DNA of 64,000 bases from Haliclystus octoradiatus (Eukaryota > Cnidaria > Staurozoa > Stauromedusae > Haliclystidae): the NCBI GenBank assembly GCA_916610825.1, contig OU744448.1, positions 14,383,936 to 14,447,935 of the forward strand, read 5' to 3'. Positions 51,401 through 60,333 of the stretch are shown here, piece by piece. How positions within the stretch are numbered: the stretch's first letter is position 1; the number at the start of each line of letters is the position of its first letter. The notes beneath the pieces are model-generated. The model was not told the DNA's origin, made no database searches, and saw nothing but the letters and a program-made list of their open reading frames with translations. The translations under genes and the position numbers were made by a program.

Positions 51401-54400
51401 TTCGCCTGAATATTGATGTCACAGTGGTGTCAAGCCAATTAAGTCGACTTTTCCCGAGTAATTTGTTTGAGATGCAATCATTAATTACATACTCATTTCT
51501 AGATATTTAAAAAAAATATAAGCACCCTTTTGTAAGTTGAAGTTAATGACTTCGGTTTGAAGTCTAATATATTGAATTACTAGCAATGAGTGTGGTCCAT
51601 AATGGACCTTCTATGATAAAACTTTCAGATCACTTATAATTAAACAATTGACTAAGCTGACTATCGCTGTATAATACGGAGTATGAACTCTGGAGGAGAA
51701 CATGAGACACAATACGCATTGAAAAGTTGTAGCATTAATCAATACATCTTAATCATTCCTTTAATAAAAATTTAATTTATTTCACATCAATTGAGTCGAT
51801 TGAAATGTATAATTTAACGTAGCTTTGTCTGCATAGAAAAACTTTATTTTATGTGTTGAAAGGAAGCCAGAACACATTAATTATTATAAATTACAAATAC
51901 TCAGTCAAATTTCGAAATCTGAAACTATCCATAAAAAATCACTTCAAATCCGATCCGATCCGAAGACCTAAAATATTAACCCGAATCTGACCCGATACGA
52001 TCGGATCGCGTTCGGTTCGAATTCATAATTCTTTATTGCAATATATACAACACTAATGTGGTGTTCACAAAATAACGCCGTCAAGGTGTGGCCGGTCAAA
52101 CTCGTGACACATGGTCCACTAATTTCTGTTATTAACATGATCAAACGATATCTTTTGTTAATTAACAATGATTTACTGCTTCATATTAAAACAAAATCAG
52201 AAAAATCGTTGATAAAAATTGCCGAATGGCGGATTTGAACTGACGACCCTGATATTGTAATACCAGAGCATTAACCAATAGGCCACTACCTTACTTTCTG
52301 TTATCGGCGCTTTAACTGACGTGATCAACAAACCTACTGCTTCGACATTATTGAACAAGGCCGACCCACGCGCGTGTATTGAAAATCAAATTATATATAT
52401 AATCTGAAAATATTATGATATGATAGTATATGAGCCTATATATTTTTGATTTTTGCAAGTTGTAGCATTAATCAATACATCTTAATCATTCCTTTAATAA
52501 AAATTTAATTTATTTCACATCAATTGAGTCGATTGAAATGTATAATTTAACGTAGCTTTGTCTGCATAGAAAAACTTTATTTTATGTGTTGAAAGGAAGC
52601 CAGAACACATTAATTATTATAAATTACAAATACTCAGTCAAATTTCGAAATCTGAAACTATCCATAAAAAATCACTTCAAATCCGATCCGATCCGAAGAC
52701 CTAAAATATTAACCCGAATCTGACCCGATACGATCGGATCGCGTTCGGTTCGAATTCATAATTCTTTATTGCAATATATACAACACTAATGTGGTGTTCA
52801 CAAAATAACGCCGTCAAGGTGTGGCCGGTCAAACTCGTGACACATGGTCCACTAATTTCTGTTATTAACATGATCAAACGATATCTTTTGTTAATTAACA
52901 ATGATTTACTGCTTCATATTAAAACAAAATCAGAAAAATCGTTGATAAAAATTGCCGAATGGCGGATTTGAACTGACGACCCTGATATTGTAATACCAGA
53001 GCATTAACCAATAGGCCACTACCTTACTTTCTGTTATCGGCGCTTTAACTGACGTGATCAACAAACCTACTGCTTCGACATTATTGAACAAGGCCGACCC
53101 ACGCGCGTGTATTGAAAATCAAATTATATATATAATCTGAAAATATTATGATATGATAGTATATGAGCCTATATATTTTTGATTTTTGCAATCTCAGCAA
53201 GCAGGCCTGTGATTTTCATGGCAGTCTATCAAAATATCAAGAGTTCGTTGAAAATAAAATTTTGTAAGTAAAAAAAAGATGTGAAAAATTGGCCTGATAG
53301 TGCTTCTTGTTATCAAATTTTCCAGAATAATAGCATCAACATTCTTTTAAAAGGAAATAAAGATCTATAATAAATCGCTATACTAATTTGATATTGATAT
53401 CATGTTACATCTTGTTGTCAATATTTCTACGCTATTTATAATACATTACAGATGTCGAATGAAAGAAAAGACGATTATGAATAAATTAATTATTTTGATA
53501 GAAAAACGAATACAACTCATTTTGCCAGATTCGTGATATGCATATTTATTCAGAATTTATTGAAACGGACGCGATGGTTTATAGAGTGGAAATGTTTAGT
53601 GCAGTTTCAAAGATATAAAATACCATAGCTGATGGTAGTATTTAAATGCTCATGTTATGATGTCTGATGAAAAGGATTTACTTATATAGAAAATGAATCT
53701 ACTTTACCTTGCATTTGATCGCGATATGAAATGATCATTTTTGTCAGAATTATTTCGAATAAAAAACAATTTATATTTTATTCTTATCGGGCTTACATTC
53801 TCCTTCGATAAAATATGGTTGTTAACTTATTATTGATTGGTGTATTAACTCAGAGAACCCGCTATTATGTATTTAAATGTTGTTCGGAGATTATGCCGCT
53901 CGTATAGTTTTTATTTGGATCTCATTTGGAAAATGGTAAGTTGTATTTTAATAAATATTGTTTGCCATGATCGATTATTTCATGCAACCTTTTTCGCTTT
54001 TTATTTTTGTAACACAAGGTTTGTTACACTCATCCAAACTGTATTAACTATTTAAAAATGTTTTTGAATTATGTTTTTGTGCTTTTAAATTCAAAGCGAA
54101 ATTTTTGAACGCTGAAAATATTATATTTATTATTATTTATCACAAATCATGCGCTCAATTCAATTTAACTTTGTTGAATTTGATATACCTGAAATTAACT
54201 TTATTAAATGTTGATCAAAGATAATATCAAGACACCGCTATTTTTATTTTGTGCAATGCCTTGATTGATTCTAAACTCTGTAATTTTAGACTGTAGACAG
54301 ATAATCTCTTCGAACTTTGAATATATTTTCGAATTAGTCGAACGCCAACGTCATTTTGAAAATTCTTGCAAGTTAATTTGTTTTTATGCCCCGCGATAGA

Positions 54401-57266
54401 TTATTCATTTCAAAACAGATTGTTTGCTCAGTGTTCTCACAAATTATATATCAAAATAGCCTTTTTAAAAGTGAAATGTTTTGTATCTCAATTTTGAGAA
54501 AAGTAATGAACGGCATTTTGTTTCATTAATAAATTAAAGACCTAAAGTCTCTTTAATTTTCATAGCGTTTGTGCCGTGCTATATGTATTGCTGATATCAA
54601 CACTACATGAAATAGGTCTACGTTTCTTTGATTTCAAAACATATTTTGTTTGACCTAATTATACTGGTATTTTAATGCAATTCAGTATTTCGTATTGTTT
54701 TAATTATCATAAAACTGATTCAGTTTCAAGTTTCACTTGTTCAAACAATTTACACGCAGCTTTTAAATTCAAAGCAAAATATTTTTGTTCTGGAGATTTC
54801 AATTTGAATTCGATTTGGCTGCCCGCTAGATTATCGACCTATGAAATTTTTCAAAATCTCCGAATTTTTTAATACAATGATATCAAATAAAATATCAGAT
54901 GAAGTATATTATTTTAAAACAACGTCATAGACCCATACTTTTCATACAACAACTTTGTTACTGTACACGGTTATCTCGACACAAATGTTTGCATAATTTC
55001 CCGACAACGGATTATCGGTATTATTTCGCCAGTAAGACGTGCATAAGTCGCGGACAGACACAGAAATATAGAAATATAGAAACATCGAAATATAGTGATA
55101 TATAAACAGACAGTATTATTAATATAAGTAGATCCAAGACATACTATTTTGATCGTAATCGGTAACCTTCTAATGTATTCCCTGAATAAGCCTAGAATTT
55201 AACTCACCATTTTGTGTTATAACATTGGCATCAAATCCACAATCTTCAATTGCTTCCAAGATCTGTGGTATAGATACAGTCGATGAATCATATTCAAAGT
55301 CACCACGGTTGTCAGGTAACGAGACTCGGCATGCGACAATACCGCTGACCATACCACATGCGGATTCAATCGCATTAACACAAGACTTACATGTCATGCC
55401 AATAATGCTGAAAGAAATTTTTTCTATTTTAAAGTTCTGCGTATTTCCATGATAGCCAAGGTTTTCTAGCAATTGTAAAATATCAGTTAAAGAAGTCTGA
55501 TTTTCTCTATAAAATATTGTTGCATTGCGGTTTTGTATCGACACAGTTATCTGTTCCACACCATTGATATTGTTAACAGCATTTACAATAATGGCAGAGT
55601 CACTCTGGGTAATTGGTTCTTGTATTGTCAGAAGAGCATCACAAACGTTACCAGATGTATTATTTGTATCTCTCTGTGCGGCATTAAAACCCATGTCTTC
55701 AATACTATCACACAGTGTCTTAGTATTAGTTTGCTGTGGGTTATATGTGATAGTAGCAGAATTATCACCAAGTGACACTGAAATCGATTGAACCCCATCG
55801 ACTGTTTTCATTTTAGATTCAATGGTGTTCACACAAGACATACAAACCATCCCATGAACATCAATAACGACAGATTCAGAACAAGTAGTATCTACTTCTT
55901 TAGCTTCAAAACCAGCATCTTCAATTGCGGATATTATCTGTCCTGGTGTGATTAATAAAGAAATATATCCAATTATTCCTCTATTGTTGGCAAGGTCTAT
56001 ATGAACGTTTTGTATTCCAATTTGTTGCTGCAAGGCATTTTGTATTGCTTTGACACATGACTGGCACGTCATGCCTTCAATTGAAACATTTAGCGTATCT
56101 GTATCAGGCATCTTTGAACCAAGTATAACAGGTAAAAGAAATAATGGTCAGTTTAAAGAGTTAGTGTTATGTGTTAGAGAGACATTAACCAAGGCACGAA
56201 GGCAGTATAAGTTTGTTTACTATGCTTTTAGGCGATGCCACAGACTCAAAGTATTGACGATGGAACAGCAGCTGCAAAAATAGACACTTTAAATGTGCTA
56301 CGTTCCTTTGTATTATCCAAGAGTGGTATTATACAGTTATTTGCACTTGAATGAATATGTCATTGTGCAATCAATTCTACAATTGCAGTTGATTACCAGA
56401 CATTTAATTTACAATTTACTTGTCTCGGATATTCATGAAAGATTCCTCGTATGAAAAATATAATATAAACGATAATATAACAGGAATCCAATCCACTGGA
56501 AAAAAGATGATCTCCGATATTTCTATGGTAAAAAGGCACACTTGTTAAAAATACAAAGATTTACCAGCAATCCTTGAAATTAAAAATGATACTTTGAAGT
56601 AATAACGCTCGTGAGCGATAACGAACAGAGAAAACCATGAGCAAGCTAATGAAGCCAAAAACAACAAAATCCACAGGGAGTTGGAATCAGCTGGTGACGT
56701 CAGGGTTTCATTTTACTGCTGGCTCGATGACGTCATATTGATTTCTATGACTGTTACTATTTTGCGTATTCCTGATTTTGTTTCCCACGCATTTGTAGAT
56801 TTGTGGTGTGCGGGAAGCTACAACGAAGACACAAAATAGCCATCTATCCTGTAGGAATTATATCCTGTGAGACTGCATATACACCATTATTTTTTGTTAC
56901 GTGGAAAGTAAAGGCTAGTAGTCACATGGTTGCAATGGTGCAAATTACAACCATTGATAAAAGATCAGATCAGAGATGGAGATAGCAAAATCAGTTTAAC
57001 ATGAATTAAGTTGGTGATCGTTTCAATAATGACAGCTAACAGGGATCTGATAAATTGTGATTAACTGGTCATTTTTTGCTAATCAGACTTTCCGAAGATT
57101 GCATTCACACTCTATTAATCTGATGGATTTTCAAAACTCATTTATGTGCGTAAAATGTCTAAAATGTAATGCATCATAATCCAAAATATACACTTCTTTT
57201 TTATGAGCATATATATTATTATAGTAGAGGCATTAATTAGATCATAGATATACTTACATCAGCCAT
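38696..57266 (-). CDS. ATP7: ATP7 copper-transporting P1B-type ATPase, complete
   Basis: Minus-strand gene. Exons: 57,258-57,266 (likely start), 55,208-56,111, 47,710-47,946, 47,456-47,619, 46,419-46,657, 45,777-45,939, 45,219-45,329, 44,908-45,131, 44,785-44,833, 43,656-43,889, 43,009-43,143, 42,314-42,502, 41,945-42,121, 41,655-41,829, 40,991-41,140, 40,616-40,758, 39,984-40,187, 39,265-39,485, 38,696-38,843. All phases match; from the ATG at 56,111 the total is 3,867 nt (1,288 aa; human ATP7B 1,465). All core ATPase motifs are present: TGE, CPC, DKTGT, SEHPLG, TGDN and [14 protein letters not shown]. The family pumps Cu(I) into the secretory pathway and out of the cell. It is the single orthologue of vertebrate ATP7A and ATP7B as far as this window shows. 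The 7.3-kb second intron is full of repeats. Confidence 0.97.
39697..39878. repeat. Long hairpin with hammerhead-like motif on each strand (ATP7 intron)
   Basis: Near-perfect 70-80-bp arms; the ends are GAGAGTCAAAAATGAAACAT and the mirror. Plus strand 39,805-39,844: CGC, GTGATGA, T, CACC-TTCT-GGTG, T, GAAAC, TTGAA, GTA, GCG. Minus strand 39,725-39,765 reads the same with CCGATGA. Helix I (CGC/GCG) and helix II pair well, but each copy has one change in the CTGATGA box. No ORF. Confidence 0.7.
39984..42121 (-). CDS. ATP7: ATP7 exons 13-17: phosphorylation and nucleotide-binding domains
   Basis: Exon 41,945-42,121 has [12 protein letters not shown] (phosphorylated Asp) and [12 protein letters not shown] (the His mutated in many Wilson disease patients at the equivalent place). 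Exon 41,655-41,829 has YPGLGI, the ATP-binding glycine loop. Exon 40,991-41,140 has VIGNRDLM. Exon 40,616-40,758 has [12 protein letters not shown]. Exon 39,984-40,187 has [20 protein letters not shown]. Every catalytic residue expected in a working pump is present. Confidence 0.96.
40239..40322 (+). repeat. tRNA-like (SINE-head-like) sequence in ATP7 intron
   Basis: TTAGCTCAGATGGCAGAGC (A box) and GGTTCAAATCC (B box) are spaced about 50 bp apart, with no pairing acceptor stem. Most likely a SINE head or tRNA pseudogene. Confidence 0.5.
42314..43143 (-). CDS. ATP7: ATP7 exons 11-12: membrane copper channel with CPC
   Basis: Exon 43,009-43,143 encodes a membrane helix ([20 protein letters not shown]). 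Exon 42,314-42,502 encodes [18 protein letters not shown], where Cys-Pro-Cys is the intramembrane Cu(I) site of P1B-1 ATPases. The CPC assigns the metal as Cu/Ag rather than Zn. Confidence 0.96.
42640..42960. repeat. Second hammerhead-bearing hairpin relic in ATP7 intron
   Basis: The ends GAGAGTCAAAAATGAAACAT and ATTTTGACTCTTGA match the element at 39,697-39,878. On the plus strand 42,872-42,906 has an intact CTGATGA, a helix II weakened by a mismatch (CACC against GATG), GAAAC, TTGAA and GTA. The arms are more eroded than in the first copy. Confidence 0.6.
43240..43410. repeat. Hairpin-core repeat, copy 3 (ATP7 intron)
   Basis: Contains GGAGAAAACGAGAAGGCAAC and AGAAAATCACAAGCCGCGG, nearly the same as the core at 21,814. 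Obvious outer arms are missing or decayed. Confidence 0.55.
43656..45939 (-). CDS. ATP7: ATP7 exons 6-10: first membrane helices and actuator domain
   Basis: Exon 45,777-45,939: [20 protein letters not shown]. Exon 45,219-45,329: [20 protein letters not shown] (platform helix). Exon 44,908-45,131: [20 protein letters not shown]. Exon 44,785-44,833 is a 49-nt micro-exon, [16 protein letters not shown]. Exon 43,656-43,889: [13 protein letters not shown] and [12 protein letters not shown], the TGE dephosphorylation loop. The micro-exon uses a non-consensus donor (GTGATC), but its phase fits both neighbours. Confidence 0.95.
46419..47946 (-). CDS. ATP7: ATP7 exons 3-5: fifth HMA domain and a CxxC-less sixth
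   Basis: Exon 47,710-47,946 has [18 protein letters not shown], and 47,456-47,619 finishes the fold ([22 protein letters not shown]). Exon 46,419-46,657 has an HMA-like fold ([31 protein letters not shown]), but the metal loop reads [10 protein letters not shown] with no CxxC. In vertebrate ATP7A/B the two domains nearest the membrane are the ones most needed for transport, so this is a notable loss. Confidence 0.93.
46970..47170 (-). repeat. tRNA-derived SINE, copy 2
   Basis: On the minus strand: CAGCCTTGATGTAGCGGTGA, then GGTTCAATTCCTGGCAGG, then GGTTGGCACCAAGAAGAGCA. Same head and body order as 377-600 but more diverged. It sits in the ATP7 intron between 46,657 and 47,456. Confidence 0.75.
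48900..49790 (-). pseudogene. Decayed transposable-element ORF (EADTR / HALTGCDT type)
   Basis: Minus-strand reading, shifting frame several times, gives [15 protein letters not shown] (about 49,725), [13 protein letters not shown] (about 49,640), [14 protein letters not shown] (about 49,525), [19 protein letters not shown] (about 49,470), [13 protein letters not shown] (about 49,225), then a Cys-rich end CSCKTG...CVQTSCVC (about 49,020). I recognise this order from repetitive uncharacterised proteins common in cnidarian and other aquatic animal genomes. Several stops and shifts make it dead. It lies in ATP7 intron 2. Confidence 0.6.
49960..50210. repeat. Foldback element, possible further hammerhead-like family
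   Basis: 68-bp arms at 49,960-50,027 and 50,143-50,210, nearly perfect mirrors (GTAACAAATGACAGCGATAA). The right arm, plus strand, reads ATGATGA, T, GCCAT, an 11-nt loop, ATGGC, GAAAC. That is the hammerhead order of core, helix II and GAAA, but with C3 replaced and no clear GTA cleavage triplet. Confidence 0.6.
51724..53189. repeat. 733-bp tandem duplication in ATP7 intron 2
   Basis: 51,724-52,456 and 52,457-53,189 are consecutive copies of one 733-bp unit. I saw no difference between them. Each unit holds a minus-strand tRNA-like head (A box TGGCCTATTGGTTAATGC, B box GTTCAAATCC; 52,230-52,303 and 52,963-53,036) and a GATCCGATCCGAAGACC-rich patch. Either very recent or an assembly artefact. 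Confidence 0.93.
53190..55207. other. Remainder of ATP7 intron 2
   Basis: AT-rich, with no exon or named repeat. The short ORFs here have no recognisable content. Confidence 0.5.
55208..56111 (-). CDS. ATP7: ATP7 exon 2: four N-terminal HMA domains
   Basis: A 904-nt exon, ending in donor GTGAGT. HMA1 has GMTCQSC (Cys 16/19), HMA2 GMVCMSC (Cys 90/93), HMA4 GMTCKSC (Cys 241/244), counting from the ATG at 56,111. HMA3 (about 158-225) keeps the fold ([27 protein letters not shown]), but the loop reads EPITQSDS with no cysteines. These domains take Cu(I) from the ATOX1 chaperone. Directly upstream is TTGGTTCAAAG, an AG that lets a 5' exon splice in. Confidence 0.96.
57258..57266 (-). CDS. ATP7: Probable ATP7 first coding exon
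   Basis: On the minus strand GCCATGGCTGAT is followed at once by GTAAGTATAT, a perfect donor. Splicing to the AG before 56,111 is in phase and adds Met-Ala-Asp to the N terminus. The alternative is that translation starts at 56,111 and this exon is untranslated. Confidence 0.55.
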
Positions 57267-58285
57267 GGCTACATAGTTATGAAGTATGAAGGATAATTGG
57301 CATTCATTTAAATCCTGGATGCTATATATTTAAATAGGATCTCGTGTCCGTTGCAGATGAAGAACCACCATATTAGAAACACAAGAAGTACAACAAATAC
57401 ATAAGATTAGCATTATGAAAAAATATTATCTCGGTCAAAGCATAAAGTTGCTGTGTATTATATGGAGATTTACTGGCCTTTTACTACCATTACTTCATTT
57501 ATAAAATTGTAAATCGCTAAATAGTTTTAAAAAACAATATGTTAATGACTGTTTTTTATTGTTATGTTTTAGTTCTTGCTGTATTCATAAACGTTTTTTA
57601 ATATATAAAATAGAGTAGACACAAAGATGAGGCAAAAGCCAAAAGATGAGACGGATTATATTATATTATTACACCGTACACTCTCAAATACATGTGTTCA
57701 CCTCATATTATATTATATTATATTATTATAATATATAAAATATAAAGTCAAAATTCAGACAATCATGTTTTGCTACTCAAAGTTTCACGCCAGGTGATTA
57801 TCAGGCAATCTCTTGATTGGCGATCAAAGGGAAATTGCCTGGATGATCGCATTGGCGTGAAACTTTGAGTAGCAAGCATATGATTGTCTGATTTTTGACT
57901 TTATATTTTTATATTATTTAAAGTTATGCTGTATAGCATCGAGCCTTATGTTCAATCGGTAAGACAACTTGCACCACATTATATAAATATTTTTTATAAA
58001 ATTTATTTTACATACAGACTATACAGAATACAGTAATTAACTTATTTTTAAAAATTTGAGGGCGTTGTGTGAGAGAAGTCATAATGACTTAATTTCAAGT
58101 TGAAATACAATGTAGACATTAAAATTTCTCCAATTCAATTCAATTCAACTTAGAGTGTATATATATCTATATGTTCTTAGCTTTATAGTATTTATAAGAA
58201 ACTAATTGGGGACACTATATCTTTAAAGTGACAAATCCGATATATATAAAACTAAAAAAAAATATATTTGAATAGATTAAGAACT
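57267..58285. other. ATP7 upstream region with hammerhead-bearing hairpin
   Basis: This should contain the ATP7 promoter; I see no clear TATA or metal-response element. A TTATA-rich simple repeat is at about 57,656-57,735, and the hairpin at 57,737-57,912 is listed separately. Confidence 0.4.
57737..57912. repeat. Hairpin with hammerhead-like motif on each strand
   Basis: The outer arms mirror (AAAATATAAAGTCAAAATTC against GATTTTTGACTTTATATTTT). Plus strand 57,833-57,876: TTGC, CTGGATGA (one inserted G), T, CGC-ATTG-GCG, T, GAAAC, TTTGA, GTA, GCAA; helices I and II pair perfectly. The minus strand has CTGATAA for CTGATGA. Same layout as 39,697-39,878. Confidence 0.65.
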
Positions 58286-58293
58286 ACAGAAAG

Positions 58294-59008
58294 CATAGGC
58301 GTAGGAGCTGGGGGGCAGGGGGGCATTTGCCCCCCCCCCAAACGCATTTGAGAAGAAAATTCGGGCAATTTTTCGGGCAAATCAACAAATTACAAGTCTT
58401 TTGTGGTACAGTGAAAGTGTTCAGGAAATTTATTGTGTATTAATAAAATTCAACACTTGACAAAAACAGTTTTATGAACAGGAGTATACTATGCATTGTA
58501 AGCCTACTGGAAAGCTATCTTCTTATCATGTTCCAATCTAATATTCATAATTTTATGCAATAATTATGGTTGCTATATCGCTTAATTATTTTGAAGACTC
58601 CACCCCCACTCGTTTTGCAATATAAAAAATCCAGAACTTATCTACACGCTTTATATATTAACGTCTAAAAAGATTAAGACCGTGATGACATGAGAAATGT
58701 TACATTGACCCAAATGTGTAAGTGGAAATTTTTAGGTCAATTTTCGGGCAGATCAAGCTATTTCTTATATCTCTTTGCAAATGAAATTATTCAGTCATTC
58801 AATATTTCGCAGGTTATACGTAACGTTGTCCTGAAAAATATCAGTAAACAATAATCCGTTTGTAAACAAACAAAATGTGTTTGTATCCTGTGATAAATCT
58901 TCTGCAATTTTGCATGTGAGTTACCTCTTATAACAACATTCCCGGAAAAATTTTTTCGGGCAAAACCATTTTTGCCCCCCTGGTTGGAAATGTTCCCCTA
59001 CGCCTATG
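58294..59008. mobile_element. hAT-like non-autonomous DNA transposon with 8-bp TSD
   Basis: The terminal inverted repeats start CATAGGCGTAGGAGC and end in CCCCTACGCCTATG; subterminal G/C runs also mirror (GGGGGGCA against TGCCCCCC). The flanking 8 bp ACAGAAAG occurs at 58,286-58,293 and again at 59,009-59,016. An 8-bp duplication is characteristic of hAT. No transposase ORF. Confidence 0.88.
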
Positions 59009-59023
59009 ACAGAAAGTACAGTA

Positions 59024-59196
59024 CAGTCGAACTTGCTTAATACCCCCCCCCCCCCTGGTACAGAAGAAAAGCGGGACATTAGCGAGGTATAAGGATTATG
59101 AGAGTTTGTATAGAGAATGGAAATAGAAATCAGTTTATGAGTGAATATTAAGCAAGGTGGGACATTAAAAGAGGGGATATTAACCGAGTTCGACTG
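59024..59196. mobile_element. Mariner-like MITE with TA duplication
   Basis: 173 bp from CAGTCGAACT to AGTTCGACTG with TA on both sides (59,022-59,023 and 59,197-59,198). The inner halves also mirror each other (GGGACATTA). It lies 8 bp beyond the TSD of the hAT-like element and 37 bp before the Penelope palindrome. Confidence 0.85.
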
Positions 59197-59232
59197 TATA
59201 ATATTAACAACTAAGATTTATATATATATATA

Positions 59233-60333
59233 TGTAATACATAAGGATGGTGACTGAGTCAAAGAAAACACATTCTTAATTTCTGTTACTATAGTTTCAC
59301 GCAGTGTGCGATCATCAGACAGTTGATACTCAATGAAAAATATACATGGTGACTCCTATTACATGCTATCATAAGTGCCGCAGCGCGTTATTGTTTTAAT
59401 ACAATAGTTGTCTTAACATACAATGGTGCTATTGTTCCGTTTTGGTAATTAAGGCGTTAGATAAATGAAATTGTTTCCTATTACAGCAGTAAGTTAAATT
59501 ATGTTTTAGTTTCTTTAAAATTAGATAAATAAAATTTATTCTCGTGACGGCATTTTGAGATTAGTTCAGATTTTTTATTAAGTAATGGCTCTTTTGAGCA
59601 TATAATATAATATTTTTCCAATAAACATAGATGACATTTTTTAGATATATTATTGTATGGCTTTGCATTTGCAATAGTTGACCATTTGATTTTGTACTGG
59701 CTGTTGCTGTCTTTTAAATCCCAAATATGCTTTGACAATTGCGTGCTGCTGCTGTATTTTCTATGTTTAAATGTGGATTTGTGTTGTGTGTAACGTGCTT
59801 TGAATGTGTCTTCTGTCAAACCAATATAGCTCTTTCCCTCTTCGTCGGCTGGTGTTGTCACTGTAGCCTTGTAGATGATACCTTTTAATTGGCACCTATT
59901 TTCGAGTGGGCAAGTATCTCTATCCCTGCAATTGCAAGGTGTGGCTGTGGCGTTATTTTCATCATTGGTTATTTTGTTGTTATGACTTTTGAGAATCTTG
60001 TCCATGTTGTTAGTACAGCTATAACTCACTTTAATTGTGTTATGGTTAAATATCTTGCTCAGTTTATTTGATTTAGGAAAATGTTTTTTGACTAAATTTA
60101 AAAATGATCGGCCAATGTTTATTTTAGCGCTCTTATTGTAAGGCGGATTGAACCATATGATTTTTCTGGTTCTTTTTCTTCTGTTACTGTTTGATGTTGT
60201 AGTGCGTGGTTGGTAAGAAAGATTTGCTTCATGGCCGCTTGCTCTTAATGCATCAGCGTATGTTTGTTTGCTTTTCAAAAACATTGTGTTGTTAGAAGAT
60301 AAATCTGAAATTCTTTGGTTTATTGAAGTTGGA
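59233..60333 (-). mobile_element. Penelope-like element, 5'-truncated inverted copy
   Basis: A 1,101-bp arm that mirrors 60,772-61,872 base for base as far as I checked. It carries a minus-strand ORF (59,499-60,284, 261 codons) identical to the C-terminal part of the partner: linker CNCRDRDTCPLENRC and GIY-YIG nuclease (YIGLTEDTFKARYTQHK). The RT part is missing, so this copy is truncated just upstream of the linker. Confidence 0.92.
59283..59322 (-). ncRNA. Hammerhead ribozyme motif, left Penelope copy
   Basis: Exact mirror of the motif at 61,783-61,822: CTGT, CTGATGA, T, CGCA-CAC-TGCG, T, GAAAC, TATA, GTA, ACAG on the minus strand. All core boxes are intact. Confidence 0.75.

Noticed and set aside
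55225-55791. Plus-strand ORFs over the HMA exon of ATP7
   Set aside because: They are antisense shadows of the strongly supported minus-strand exon.
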